From Ichthyophis bannanicus (lineage: Eukaryota; Chordata; Amphibia; Gymnophiona; Ichthyophiidae): a stretch of 64,000 nucleotides of DNA. Below the pieces are notes generated by a model, which was given only the letters and a program-made list of their open reading frames with translations, had not been told where the DNA came from and did not search any database. Within the stretch, counting starts at the first letter, position 1; every line of letters starts with the position of its first letter. The position numbers were made by a program, and so were the translations under genes. The stretch covers positions 154,913,532 through 154,977,531 of the forward strand of contig CM066041.1 of assembly GCA_033557465.1 (NCBI GenBank). Direction: 5' to 3'. Below are positions 10,727-22,255 of this stretch, piece after piece.

Positions 10727-11658
10727 GTCAACATTATTGGCACTCTTGTAGTTTAACCCCTTAATGTCCAATATTTCCTAAAAAAAGTGGCCAGTGAAAT
10801 GGCTTTGGACTCTATATGCACACATACTTGACATATAAAAGAATAAAATAAAACAGGCCCAATTCAAAAAGGAAATAGTGTAGTAGAAAAACTGGGACAT
10901 TGCCAGGATATGATTATTGGTACCCTTATAAACAATTCAAGTCAGTTTGACCAGAAGAACCACATTCACATTGCAGTAAAATTAGACACACCTATCAGTA
11001 CTCATATGACTTGAATCAACCACTGAATGATTGCTCTAATGTTTAAAATTGCCACATTCACTCCCTGTTCCAGTTTCACAATAGTGAAGACAAGAGAGCT
11101 GCCTGAGACCCTTAGAAAAGCCATTATCACCAAACATAAAACTTCAAAGGGGTACAAGGTCCTCCAAAGACCTTGGGATTCCTGTGTCTACAGTTCACAA
11201 TGCTATTAAGAAGTTTTCTGCTCATGGAACTGTCAAGAATCTTCCGGGACATGGAAGGAAGAGGAAAATTAATCCAATAAGTCTTTGAAGCTTAGTGTGA
11301 ACTGTTGGAAAAACACCACATACAACATCCAGAGAGCTTAAAGCTGATCTGCAGTAATCTAGAGTGGTTGTTTCAACACGCATCATATGCCGCATACTTA
11401 ACAAAGAAGGACTTCATGGGCGAAGGTCAAGGAGGACTCCACTGCTCAAAGACAAACATAAAAAAGAACACCTGATCTTTGCCCAAACCCACCTTGAGAA
11501 ACCACACTCCTTCTGGGAAAATGTTCTGTGGACAGCTGAAACCAAACTTAAGCTTTTTGGCAATGCAGACCAGCAATACATATACAAGCAAAGAAATGAA
11601 GCTTACAAGGAGAAAAAACACCCTTCCTATAGTTAAATATGGTGGAGGTTCCATAATG

Positions 11659-12450
11659 TTTATTTATTTATTTAACAATTATTTCTATACCGCTCTTTCC
11701 CAAGTTTCAAGTGCGGTTTACAAGGAACAGTAAGTTATATGGTATGTGAAAGCGCATACCTAGTCGTTTTACATAGAACAGGTGGAACTATTTACAAGTA
11801 ACAATATAACATTTGAACAGTAAAAAGTTAGATCGTATTTACATTATGGGTACTTACAAATTATATCATGGAACAAAATTGTGATGCATAAAATATTCTG
11901 TGTGTTATGTAGTATTGTAGTATGGTTGTTAACCTGTGTCTCTTTGTGTATTCTGATTAGGTAGTGTATTGTAGTGTAGAGAGAATAAATGGGTTTTTAG
12001 TTTTTTTCTAAATTCCTTTATGTCTGATAATTGGCGAATGCTGTCAGGCAGATTATTCCATAGGATAGGTGCCGAATGGGAGAAGGCCCTCTTGTTGGTT
12101 TGTTTTCTAGCTTTTGTGTAATCTTTTGGAACTGCTATAGTGTTTGTGTTTCTGCTCCTTTGTGTTCGTTTATCTAATTCTACGTTAATGAGTGTATTGA
12201 GTACAGATGGTGCTAAGTTATTTATTAGTTTAAATGTCGTTAAAATAATTTTGTATTTTATTCTGCAGTAAATGGGTAGCCAATGAAGTTCAGCTAGGAT
12301 CGGTGTGATATGTTCTGTTGAGTTTATATTCATTATTATCCTTGCTGCTATGTTCTGAGTTAGTTGTATCTTTTTCATATTTTGCTTTGTGATGCCATTA
12401 AGGATTATATTTGCAAAATCAAAGTGTGGGGTTATGATGGCTTGAATTAT
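11659..12450 (-). mobile_element. L2-type LINE 3' fragment inserted in Tc1
   Basis: Begins with (TTTA)n on the plus strand, the complement of a LINE tail, and encodes on the minus strand (11929-12378) the L2 RT C-terminus with 'ELHWLPIYCRIKYKIIL' and 'NNLPDSIRQL'. Flanking 'ataatg' (11653-11658) and 'attatg' (12451-12456) look like a diverged target duplication. Tc1 text resumes directly after it. Confidence 0.85.
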
Positions 12451-12497
12451 ATTATGTTGTGGTGCTGCTTTGCTGCCTCAGGAATTGGAGGCCTGGA

Positions 12498-12694
12498 ACC
12501 TATTAACCTTTGAAGGCTTACTTTAAATTTGTAATCCACATTATGCAGCCGGGTTAATTTTTTCATATTTCAGGAAAATTGTATCCGTCTTGGGGTATTT
12601 TGCTCATATTTAGTAATTTCGTCATTGCGCAGATCCCGAATATTTTGGGCTCGGCCATTTAGTCAGAATTTTGGATCCTGAGATTTTCGGGACC
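12498..12694. mobile_element. Unclassified 197-bp insertion in Tc1
   Basis: Interrupts Tc1 text and is flanked by the identical 8-mer 'ggcctgga' at 12490-12497 and 12695-12702. It has no clear terminal inverted repeats. The 8-bp duplication would fit hAT, but the class is open. Confidence 0.5.
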
Positions 12695-13324
12695 GGCCTG
12701 GATAGGCTTAAAGGAATCATGAAGCCTGAAGAGTACCAAGGTATTTTCAAGTGAAATGTGCTACCTAGTGTCAGAAAGCTAGATCTGGGTTGAAGGTCAT
12801 GGGTCCTCCAGCAGGTCAGTGACCCAAAACATACATCAAAAAGGAAAAAATGGACTGTTTTAAACTAGCCTGATCTCAATCTAATTGAGAACCTTTGGAA
12901 AGACATGAAATCTACCATTGGTAAAAGGAATCCTGAAAACATTCATGAGCTGGAACAAATTGCATTTGAAGAGTGGCTGAAACTACCAGCAGACAGATGT
13001 ACGAAACTTATACTGTACATGGCTAAACGAAACGTTTGGAGGCTATCATCACTGCTAAGGGTTGTGCATCCAAATATTAGTGAAGGGTGCCATTAGTCCT
13101 GTCTAGGTCATATTTCTTTTCTCAGAAAATACTACATCTAAGTTGCACAGATATTTTTTTTGGTTGCATACCTTTGAACATACGATTAAAATATTATGAT
13201 GAAATACAGTTGGAATATTTCCAATTATTTCTCAAGATATTGTACACAACATATCTAAAATGCAAGGGTGCCAATAATGTTAACCACATCTGTAACTTTA
13301 TTTATTTACTATTAGTATTTAGCA

Positions 13325-13745
13325 TTCAAAAAGAAGGCTATGATAATAAAAGGAAAATGGTTAAGAAAAAATTTAAAAGAAGCAGCTGCAAAGGTTAAAA
13401 TTTTACATCAGCCCTGGGCGTTGTTTAAAAGTACTATCTTGGAAGCCCAGATCAGATGCATTTCAAGTTTTAAGAAAGGCGGAAGGAAAGTCAAACGACT
13501 GCCAGCATGGTTAAAGGTGAGGTCAAAAAATGGAAAAAGGAGCCAAAAGATGAATACAGGAAACATAAGCATTGGAAAATTAGATGCACAGCATTGACAG
13601 GGCAGCAAATAGAGAATTTAGAAGGAAGCTTGCCATGGGAGCAAAAACGCATAATAAAAACTTTCGCCAAGTACATTTATAGCAAAAGACCTGTGCGTGA
13701 GTAAATGGGAACATTAGATGATAGAGAATAAAAGTCAGACACCGA
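13325..13745 (+). mobile_element. CR1 endonuclease-RT linker fragment
   Basis: Plus-strand pieces at 13340-13704 (such as 'PWALFKSTILEAQIRCI' and 'KGGRKVKRLPAW') match the region between CR1 endonuclease and RT. Frames are broken. Confidence 0.65.
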
Positions 13746-13885
13746 GTGGTTCTCTTGGACTTTGGCAGGGCTGGCTTCTAGCCCTGAAGTGACATCATGA
13801 TCCATGGGATCTGCAAAACCTGCCCAGAGATATGTTTCTTTGGCTGCTCGTCAAGGATTTCTAACATGATTGGCTTAAGCGCCTG

Positions 13886-13990
13886 ATGCTTCTTGCTTGT
13901 CACCCCTCCCTCCCCTTCTCCACCTCCTAGAGTGGCTCCAATCTGTCTGGTTCTGTGAGGAGAAGGAGGGGTGACAAGTAAGAAGAATGA
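13886..13990. repeat. Imperfect hairpin
   Basis: 'cttcttgcttgtcacccctc' near 13888 pairs with 'gaggggtgacaagtaagaag' near 13966, separated by about 55 bases. It could be a small MITE core. Confidence 0.6.
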
Positions 13991-14499
13991 GGCACACAAC
14001 ATAAGACAAAAATGAAGCACATGATGAAAACACATTTAGTTAGTTCACCCTGGAATTAACTGAAAAAGCTGTGATTCATTGTATTTTATTATTAGTTGTT
14101 AACAAACGCACATCTCTACTGCCTGACCATCAGCATCATAAGTACTTAGGATAACCATAGACAAGTTCCTGGTAACAACCAATAGCTCAGTTTTCCTTAA
14201 TTTGAATAACATTCTATAAACCTGAGTCAGTCATTCAGCTATAGAATAACTGCAAACTGCAATCGTTTATAAAGAATCAGGTTAGGTGTTCAGTAAAGAT
14301 GAAACCAGCATTATATTCTATGCATTGATACAGTACAATGCAGGGAGAGCAGACAGAGGTAAATGGCAGTAAATCCTTTCTCCATGTATCCATCTGCACA
14401 AAGAGGCTCCAAACAACCTCTTGGAAAATTCCATTGTTTCCAGAAAGTGCAGCATAGCTTGGTGCATTCACTGTATTACTACTGCTGGTGCTGAAAAGT

Positions 14500-14790
14500 A
14501 CAGTGATCCTGTTTCCTGTGATGGATCCAATAGCACACTGACACTACGACCTGTAATTAAGATCCAATGGTGTGGTGATACTGTGACCTGTGAATGGGCT
14601 GGCATGATACAGTGCCTTGTGAATGGGATCCGATAATACACTGATATTGTGTCCTGTAACAGGGATCTCGTAGTACAGTCATACCATACCCTATTATTGG
14701 ACTGAAATGATGCTCTGCTTGGGACTAGGATCTGATGGCAGGAATAATACGCCCTGTTACTGAGATCATATGGTTTGGTATTATGCCTAT
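14500..14790. repeat. Degenerate intronic minisatellite, unit about 37 bp
   Basis: At least six degenerate units share 'cctgt.a....gatc' and 'ata..actg.'. It lies on the donor side of the EGF-like exon, in its presumed downstream intron. A minus-strand frame (14468-15061) runs through it, but only the exon part is meaningful. Confidence 0.6.
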
Positions 14791-14916
14791 CCAGCTGCCT
14801 TGCTGATTCTTTTAATACAACCCATGTTGCTTTGGCAGTTCTTTCTCCCTGCATAGGAAATGAGGAGCCCTGGTACTGAATACATATGTTTTTCAAAAAC
14901 AGAATATTATACTTAC

Positions 14917-15020
14917 CCATATAGCAGGCTCCAGTAACAGGATCACACCTATCATCACGGCAATCACAAAACTGTTCACAGTTGACCCCAAACTGTCCAG
15001 CTGGGCAGGTAATGTTGCAG
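14917..15020 (-). CDS. Single exon of a host gene encoding an EGF/laminin-EGF-like repeat
   Basis: A 104-nt exon read on the minus strand. The acceptor is a pyrimidine-rich 'tctctccctag' (upstream phase 2); the donor is 'ATGG|GTAAGT' (downstream phase 1). It encodes about 34 residues with seven or so cysteines in 'CNITCPAGQFGVNC', 'FCDCRDDRC' and 'DPVTGAC'. The Cys spacing and 'CDPVTGxC' are typical of EGF-like/laminin-EGF repeats in extracellular or single-pass receptors such as the MEGF, SCARF, PEAR and TIE groups. I cannot name the gene. Neighbouring exons are not in the window, or I cannot see them. No stop or frameshift is present, in contrast to the surrounding transposon debris. Confidence 0.7.
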
Positions 15021-15039
15021 CTAGGGAGAGAATATAAAG

Positions 15040-15550
15040 ATTCTGAGTCCAAAGTGCTCACTGCTAAGTTATCTCCAAAGCAATATGTGAGGTAGGGATA
15101 TGTGTAATTAGTCTAACTACCACAGTCAAGCAGATGGCCTGTAGTAGCTCTCCTAGAGCAAAAGAGCATCTAAAGCAGTTCATCACCACCACGCTGATCC
15201 AGCTATGATCCCAGCTAACAGAGACATCCATCTTGGCCTAGGAGTTTGACTTCTACAGGAGTGAAAGGCAAAACCACTACAAGAGATGCTTGGAAAGGGA
15301 AATTATGGTGGAGAGGGCAATTTCATTTCATGCAGATATTAATAAATAAGACGCGGGCAAAAATGTGGTTTAGAAACAAATGGGCCTTTTGAAAACTGTC
15401 CACTCTTTATGCAGGGAAAAGTATGCACATGCTTTTACCTACTGTACATTTAGGGGAGACATATAGACTTGAAACAATTGCTTACTTTTTATAAAATATG
15501 TAAGTGAGCATGCACATATTTGCACCTGCTTCAGAACAGGTGCAAATTTG
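15040..15550. other. Unassigned intronic sequence
   Basis: Flanks the EGF-like exon upstream (minus-strand sense). I see no repeat or gene in it. Confidence 0.4.
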
Positions 15551-15554
15551 CATC

Positions 15555-16045
15555 AACATTTATGTGCTACAGAGACTCCCATTGCATTTCAAACTTCTCC
15601 TTTTAACCTATAAATGCATTCATTCTAGTGCCTCTCATTACCTCTCCTCTCTCCTCTGTCCCTACACCCCTTCCTTGTGAACTCCGCTCCTCCTCTGGCT
15701 TTATGCCCTTGTCTTCTACTGCCAACGCCAGACTTTTGATCTTTTCACCTTACTGCTTCTTAAGCCTGGAACAAACTTTCTATATCTTTACGTCAAGCCT
15801 CATCTCTTTCCCTCTTGAAATCCATGCTAAAGGTTTACCTCTTTGAGGCTGCGTTTGGATCCTAATCTCATTCCCCTTGTGTCTCCTCTCCCTATTGAAC
15901 CCCTTATTTCTCTTGTATTGTGCTGTTTGTCTTAACTAGATTGTAAGTTCTACGAGCAGGGACTGTCTTCTATATGTGTTTGCACAGTGCTGCGTATGAC
16001 TTGTAACACTATATAAATGATTAATAGTAGTATTAGTATAGTAGT
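15555..16045 (+). mobile_element. LINE 3' end (CR1/L3- or L2-like)
   Basis: Pyrimidine-rich coding debris followed by a tail with 'gattgtaagttctacgagca' and 'gggactgtct', a terminal signature common to several old tetrapod LINEs. The clade is not certain. Confidence 0.5.
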
Positions 16046-17047
16046 TCATAGACTATACATGTTTTTGGACTTCTCGCATAGGCATCTTATGACGAAATCT
16101 GACCTATAGAGGTTAATATTTAAAAGCACTTCTGCAGGATGGCAGTCACACCAGCTGTATAAGGACTTTTTATAAAGAAAAATCCAGGCCAGTTACAGTA
16201 TATGGATAACTTTGTCCATTTGAATTGCTAAATGGTCTGAATTATTTTAATTTATAAAGGTGCTTGACCAAAAGGTTATCCATTTCTAAGCGGCAATATT
16301 CAGATGCTTGTCCAAAAGTTATTCAATATAATTTAATTAAGCATTTAAACTGGGCTTAACCAGCAAGTCAGAACAAAGCAGATTACAATCATTCAAATAT
16401 GATAATGTTATCACATAATAAACAGTATCTCTAATACAAAAGCATTATAAATGACTAAATTCTATAAAAATTACAGAAAATAGAAACAATAGGGGGCATA
16501 TTCAATGAAATTTATGTGCTTTGCAGACGTAAAACCACATAAAGCCACTGACCAGAATATTCAGTGGCACTAGCCCAGTGCTACTGAATAGCCACCTCTA
16601 GGGCGCTGCCCGGATAGTGCCTGAATATTCTAGGGACGGCACTCTTAGCTAGCCAGTTAGTGACAATATTCAGCCACTTATAAGACAGGTGAAAGGTGAA
16701 ACCGGATATTCAGTGCCAGTCACCAGATGTACCACAGCACTGACTATTCGGGTTTAATTTAAAGAGGCATCTGCCAAGCACTTTAGCAGAGCTGGCCACT
16801 GCCACTGAAAATGTCCCTCAATAAAAATAAAACAACTTTCTGTAAAACTTACAAAAAATAAAAATAATGCCAAAACCTCAATAATTATCCTAAACTTAAA
16901 TAAGACAAGCATATACTATGGCTAGATGCTAATGCCTTAAAATAAAATCCTCCTATGACCAATCATTGATTTAAAAAAACATCGGTCCAATATTTGAAAG
17001 GCATTTACATGGTTTACAGCCCAGTAAACTGTGTAAATGCCTGAGAT

Positions 17048-17930
17048 CAGGGCCGGATTTACCTTGAGTGAGGCCCTACGCCAACAAAAATTGTGGGCCC
17101 CCAGAAAAGATAAAAACGAGCACACTGGATCAGCTGCGCGCTGTTGGCCCTGACGTCATAATTAAACTGGGAATCCCAAAAGCCAAACTTGGAATGTACA
17201 ACACTGTAGAAATAAAACTATACATTAATTTGCTCTTGTACTAAACAAAGTGCAGACATTAATGATGCACATTTACCAGAGCTGACATATTCCAATTAAT
17301 AAATTCAAAATAAAGAGATATTTTTCTACCTTTTGTGCATTTTTTTTCAGCTGCAATTGCTCCAACCACTTTCTTCTGGTTTCTTCATGTCAGCCCAACT
17401 CCAGTCTTAACCCGCCCAGCCCATTTCCAGTCCCAGCCCCCCCCCATCAGCTCAAGTAAACTTTAATAAAAAAAAAATAAAACGCTGGCCGCTGCCGCTG
17501 CCACCGCAGCAGCATAGACTGTCCCGCGGGGCCCCCTCTGCCCGGCTGAGCCCCTCCGTGCCGGCTTTGAGAGGCGCGAAGGGAGAGTGTCTCCCTCGCG
17601 TCTCTGTTAAGCCCGCAGGGGCTGATGGGAAATTTCTCATCTGCCCCTGCGGGCTTAACAGAGATGCGAGGGAGACACTCTCCCTTTGCGCCTCTCAAAG
17701 CCGGCACAGAGGGGCTCAGCCAGGCAGAGGGGGCCCCGCGAGACAGTCCATGCTGCCGCGGCAGCAGAGGGGGCCCCGCGGGACAGTCCATGCTGCCGCG
17801 GCAGCAGCCAGCGTTTTTTTTTTTTAATTTAATTTAAAAAAAGCTAACAATTTGTTCAATTTTTGTGGGCTCTTGCCAGCTGTGGGCCCTACGCCACGGC
17901 GTAGTTGGCGTATAGGTAAATCCGGCCCTG
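17048..17930. mobile_element. Non-autonomous hAT element, 883 bp, with foldback core
   Basis: Terminal inverted repeats 'cagggccggattta' and 'taaatccggccctg' flanked by identical 8-bp target duplications 'cctgagat' (17040-17047 and 17931-17938). This is diagnostic for hAT. No transposase is present. Inside are a conserved 240-base module (17157-17395) also found in 58482-58722, one 'cccatttccagtccc' unit, and a large palindrome at 17490-17780. The opposing open frames here (17447-17837) come from the palindrome, not genes. Confidence 0.9.
17490..17806. repeat. Large palindrome inside hAT
   Basis: Arms of about 130 bases (17490-17622 and 17642-17766) pair around a centre near 17632 ('gatgggaaatttctcatc'). 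The outer 40 bases of the right arm are repeated in tandem at 17767-17806 ('gggccccgcgggacagtcc'). Confidence 0.9.
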
Positions 17931-18362
17931 CCTGAGATGGAGATCTTCAGTGACACCTGCATGGTTAGTGCCGTTGAATATCCCCATCTAAGTCCCCTAT
18001 GCGCCCCAATGCTATCCGGTTAACATCGGGGTGTGTTGGGGCATTCTGGGGCGAAGCAGAGGCAGAGAATGGCGCTAACCGTGCAGCAGCGATATTGGAT
18101 GCTGCCCGGTTAGTGATTAGTGCTTAAAGATAGGCGAGGAAAACCCTCGCCTATCTTTAAGGTGCAGAAGAGAACTGGTCAGCATCCAATATCATTGCTG
18201 CACGGTTAGCCTCGGAGGCTTCTGGCATTGGCGGCGATCCCGGATATTCAATGCCGTCACGGTGGCATTGAATATCTGGTTTAGAGGGCGGCGTGCAGAA
18301 CTATGCACCCATCAGCGTGTTGCCTTTTGAAGATCCGGACATCAGAATATCGGGCCCCATAT

Positions 18363-18715
18363 CTTCAAGTCTTTCCAAAATTTCAACTAGTCTGACTCAG
18401 TTTTCATTCATTCGGACGAATGGGCATATCCTTGTATAGGATTTTTTTGACTGGACAGAGGTCTAAAGTGTTTTGCAGAAAGAACAGTCAGACTGAGGTC
18501 CCTGATGGAGCTATAAAGGCACATTGTAGATAGTATGTGACATCGGAATTGAGACAGAAGTCACAAAAGTTACAATTCTGCCTGTGCTCTTGCTGTTTCC
18601 TGTGTTAGCATTTGCACATCTTTTGGACTTTCGGTGCACCATTGCCTGGACATTGTGAGGTCAGCGGTGTGGGAAGGGGCACTAATGGAAGAGTCTGGAC
18701 CATTGAAGGAAGGGG
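18363..18715. other. No gene; unassigned
   Basis: No long frame and no recognisable repeat. Confidence 0.4.
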
Positions 18716-18719
18716 CAAT

Positions 18720-19450
18720 TAAAGAGATAGAAGGGAAATGCAAAACATGGGGGAGGGGGATAAGTGCACTGAAGAGAGATGCTGGACATGGGCTATAAAT
18801 GTCTTAAATAAATAAATAAATGGGGGTGGGGGTTAGGGACACAGAAGGAAAATGCTAGAAATTGGGAGGCGACAGAGACACAGAGGAGAGCCATGGGGGA
18901 GAGAGAGGGTACATGGGGGGATGAGGATCAGAACAGGGACCCGAGGGATGATGTTGGACTTGGGGTGGATAGGGACATAGGGGGAGATGCTGGACATGGG
19001 GGAGAATAAGGATGGGGCAAAGAGGGGAAATGTTGGATACAGGGCATACAGACACAAAGAAGGACAGGAAAACATTGGATGGAGGAGAGAAGGAAGTTGC
19101 TGGATAGGAAGGAGGAGAAACGCTGGAAGGGGAGAGAGAGAAGAGGAGATAAGGAACAATAGGGGAGAGAGGGGGAGAGTTAGTGAAATAAAAGCCTGGG
19201 GAAGGAGAGAGAAATGGGGAATAGGAGGGTTGGGTGAGTTATAAAGATGGAAAGCTGTACCTAGGTACAGTAAAAAAAAAAAGTAAAACTGAGGAGTGGT
19301 TGCTAAGAAGGAGGAGTGAAATCTGGATAGAGAAGCAGAAAAATAAATGGAAGAAAACTGAACGAAAAGATCAGTGTTAGAAATAGATGTAAGGGAGGAC
19401 GTGAAGACAGGAGGAGAACCAACAATTAGAAAAATAAAATGACCAAACAA
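18720..19450. repeat. Purine-rich minisatellite, copy 1, with dispersed tail
   Basis: Degenerate repeats of 'gatgctggacatggggga' and 'agggacacag' up to about 19250, then a tail (19255-19450) with 'aggaggagtgaaatctgga' that also appears complemented near 43620-43780. Long minus-strand frames (18833-19450) are low-complexity artefacts. Confidence 0.75.
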
Positions 19451-19479
19451 AGGTAGGAAAAATAATTTTATTTTCTATT

Positions 19480-19800
19480 TAGTGCCTGGAGTATGTCAGT
19501 ATTTGGAATGTAGATCTGCCAGGACCAGTCTATATATTTCTATTTTCACTTTGTGGTCAAAGTGGTCTATCTGTGTTCTGTGTGTGCAACCAAGGCTGGA
19601 TATTCTGTTAGCGTGGGCTATCTATTTACGAATGTGTAGCAATCTGACTTGTTCAGTTTTCCTAATAGGTTCACTGATGTTCTAGGGCCCACTGCAATAT
19701 TTATGGTGTTACCTTTTCCTAGAGTCCCTGTTATGTGAGTTTTAGAAGCGAGTACTGATATGGTAGATTTGCTCTTGATCTTGAAGAACTTTATTAATTC
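19480..19800 (+). repeat. Dispersed repeat, copy 2
   Basis: Aligns with 2830-3200 on the opposite strand (shared 'gatgttctagggc', 'gcaatatttatggtg'). Confidence 0.65.
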
Positions 19801-19808
19801 ACAATGGC

Positions 19809-20495
19809 GGTCATTCCGAGACACGAATAGCGGGGTTGCACGTCCGGTTCGGACATGCAGCTCCCGCTAGTCGCAGGGGCCCTATTCTGTGACAGCTGCT
19901 CCCCGCATGTACTGTGCCGGTGTGCAGGGGGCGCTGGATGAGGGCGGGAGGGGGAGGGCCGGAGGCAGAGGGTGAGCGGAGAGTGGGTGGGCCTACGCAC
20001 CCGAACATACAGGGCCGATTCAGGTCACGTCCCTGTACATCCAGAGGCAGCAGGTTAGACATGGGACATATTCCACATCGGAGGTGGAATAAGTCCCATG
20101 AACAGAGGGGATTGGGCCCGGCAGCCTCACCACAAAGGAGGAGCAGCTGCAGGAAGGCCCCCACCACCCGATCCCAGCCCTGGCAGATGAGGGTTGGGCA
20201 GTAGGAAATGGTGAGTCTGGTCGCTGGCGGTCCATGTGAGCTCCTGTCATGCATCTCAGTGCCATGGTGACAAGACGCCATGGCACCGGTGCACACACAG
20301 AAGCCCTGTGCAGAGAGGACGGGCAGGCACTTGGATGTTGGCTGGCACAGAATGCTGATCACGCCTGCCGGTCCAAGTGCCTTGAGTCTGCAACCACAGA
20401 AAAGTTTAACTTCCACAGTTGCAGAATTGGGTCTAACTCCAGCCTGTACAGTTTCTGCACATCCGGACGGGCCAGACTTATGGGACACAGAATTG
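19809..20495. mobile_element. GC-rich palindromic non-autonomous element, copy 1
   Basis: Ends 'ggtcattccgag' and 'cagaattgggct', i.e. inverted GGGCCxAATTCTG-like termini. It carries the family's two internal palindromes: 'acagggccgattcaggtca' with 'ccctgtacatcc' (20008-20042), and 'ttccacatcggaggtggaa' (20070-20090). It also has the 'cagtgccatggtgacaag' module near 20260. Overlapping frames are shadows. Confidence 0.65.
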
Positions 20496-20979
20496 GGCTC
20501 AATATGTCTGGTAATGAAAAGGTTTGATTGCTGTTACTGAGTTTATTTTTGTATAGTAAGTTTTGTAGGGAAGTGTCCTAAATCTGGCCCTGCACAGGTT
20601 GTTTGGGAAGGTGCCTTGAGGGGTTCTGTGGATGCAGAATATATGTTTGGATTTAATACCATATCGGAGAGCATATGTGAGCTGGAGGCCTGAGGAGTGG
20701 ACTGTAGCTCAATGGGGGCTAAAGAGTGCAACCTCTTGTACTCCCCCTCCCCTCCCCCATATGGCCTGCAGGCACTAAACCCTGCACTGCTGCTCTCTCT
20801 GCAGTTATTTATTGGGGGCAGGAAATCAAACAGCAGACGTAGAGCTTGGGATGTGGGAGGGGTGGAGCATGGGTAGCTGCAAGTGGTGGGTTTTTCTCAT
20901 TCAAAACATTGGCAACCTTGAAATTCTATAATAGGCCTTTTCCACATGTAAAAGCAGGTTTTACACAGACAATCCTTTC
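20496..20979. other. No gene; unassigned
   Basis: I see nothing recognisable apart from a C-rich run near 20742-20760. Confidence 0.4.
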
Positions 20980-22255
20980 TAGAATTGCCTCCCCCACAAA
21001 GACCTAATCCATTGTGTAATTTATTTTTTATATCCAGTGAACATGTTTTCCCACTGGAAAGCCGTAGCCTCTTTATCCTTGAGCTTCGGTGTTCCACAGG
21101 GCTTTGTTCTTGCCCCACTGCTATTCAGTGTTTTCCGTGCTCCATTCACTTTTCTCATTTAACAACTAGACATCTCCGCACACTATTATATGGATGATAT
21201 TCTGCTCCTCTTGCACACTAACCCTTCCTTATCTGATCGATCCCTTCTCAAGACCTGTTTGTATCATGTCTCTGACTGGCTCCATACTAACTGGCTCACC
21301 CTCAGCTCCGACAAGACCTCAGCCACTTGACTAACTGGCTCTGTCCTCCTACCCACTTCTGCTCATTTTCTTCTTGACACCACTATTTCCCTTGTTTCAT
21401 CTGTCTGCTAGCTTTCTGTAGTCCTTGATTTGGCACCGACCTTTCATGACCATATCACCTCCGTTATTTGCAAATCCCTTTTCACTCTACGCCATATTAG
21501 AGCTTTCCATCCCTTTCTTTCCTGCTCTGCTGTAACCGCCTTATTGCTCTCCCTAGTGATTTCCCAGCTGAATTATTGCAATGTCATTTTCTCAGGTCTT
21601 CCTCAGTAACAACTCTCACTTTCAACTCATCCAAAACACTGCTGTTTGTCTCCTCACTCATCCTTCATGCTACAACCATGTCACCCCCCCTTCTGATCCG
21701 ATACTACAGACTTCTCATTCAGTTTTGCTTCCACTTCAAAATTCTTGTTTTAGTTCATGAAGTTCTTCACACCAATATTCCTTCTTACCCTTCCTCTAGC
21801 ATCATTCTTCATGCCCCACAATGCTCCCTCTGCTTACTCCACTCGAACCACCTTCATTTGCCCTCTGCCTCTCATGCCACATATGAGTTGACATGGAATT
21901 CAGCCTTCTATTTCCTCAGCCCCCACCTGTGGAACAATCTTCCCCCTGCCCTTCTTCTAGAATCTTCCCTTGTCCAATTCAAAACTCAGCTTAAGACCCT
22001 TCCATTTCACGAGGCATTTAACATCCCCATCATTTGACCTACTGGACCCTGTGGATGACTTCCCTCTCTCCCATCTCTCTGTCAATGCCACTCTCCTTCC
22101 CCTCCTTTCCCCCTGTTCTGTCCCTGGTATATATGCAAATCTTTCCTGTCCATGACTTTGGAGTTCTTTTCATCCGCGTCTCTTATTTATGTTTTTATTG
22201 TAAACTGCTCTGCCAACTTGTTTTAAGGGAAGTATATCAAATTCTAACAAACATA
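20980..22255 (+). mobile_element. L2-type LINE, RT to 3' end
   Basis: Frames broken by stops encode an L2 reverse transcriptase: 'GVPQGFVLAPLLF' near 21090, 'YYMDDILLL' near 21185 (catalytic Asp pair) and the C-terminal region in 21576-22037 ending 'LWNNLPPALLL'. It closes with the L2 tail 'ttgtaaactgctctgcc' and 'acaaacataaac'. Confidence 0.8.

Larger units (their letters stand above)
10727..13285 (+). mobile_element. Tc1-type DNA transposon, interrupted and decayed
   Basis: The ends carry inverted 'taacattattggcac'-like termini (about 10729-10752 and 13262-13285). Plus-strand coding remnants include 'TRELPETLRKAIITKHKTS' at 11027-11209, a later stretch at 11364-11636 (helix-turn-helix end and catalytic core) and the C-terminal part at 12905-13096. 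This is Tc1 transposase order: N-terminal DNA-binding domain, DDE core, C-terminus. It is split by an L2 (11659-12450) and by a 197-bp insertion (12498-12694), and carries frameshifts and stops. The transposase is non-functional. Confidence 0.85.
16492..18362. mobile_element. 'atattca' MITE, split by a hAT
   Basis: Begins 'ggggcatattcaatg' and ends 'cagaatatcgggccccat', giving inverted 'GGGGC(CG)ATATTC'-like ends. Its interior has repeated 'gaatattc' and 'ggttagtg' words and a short hairpin at 18128-18162 ('aaagataggcgagg' and complement). The element is split: 17048-17930 is a separate hAT. Related copies are at 28212-28640 and 31468-32868. Confidence 0.55.

Noticed and set aside
14468..15061. 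197-codon minus-strand frame as a complete protein
   Set aside because: Only the 104-nt part at 14917-15020 has EGF-like sequence and splice sites; the rest is intron and minisatellite.
17447..17837. Opposing open frames of 60-114 codons with similar sequences
   Set aside because: They are translations of the two arms of the hAT palindrome; similarity between strands is structural.
18833..19450. 205-codon minus-strand frame rich in Ser, Pro and Leu
   Set aside because: Complement of the purine-rich minisatellite; not a membrane protein despite its hydrophobic look.
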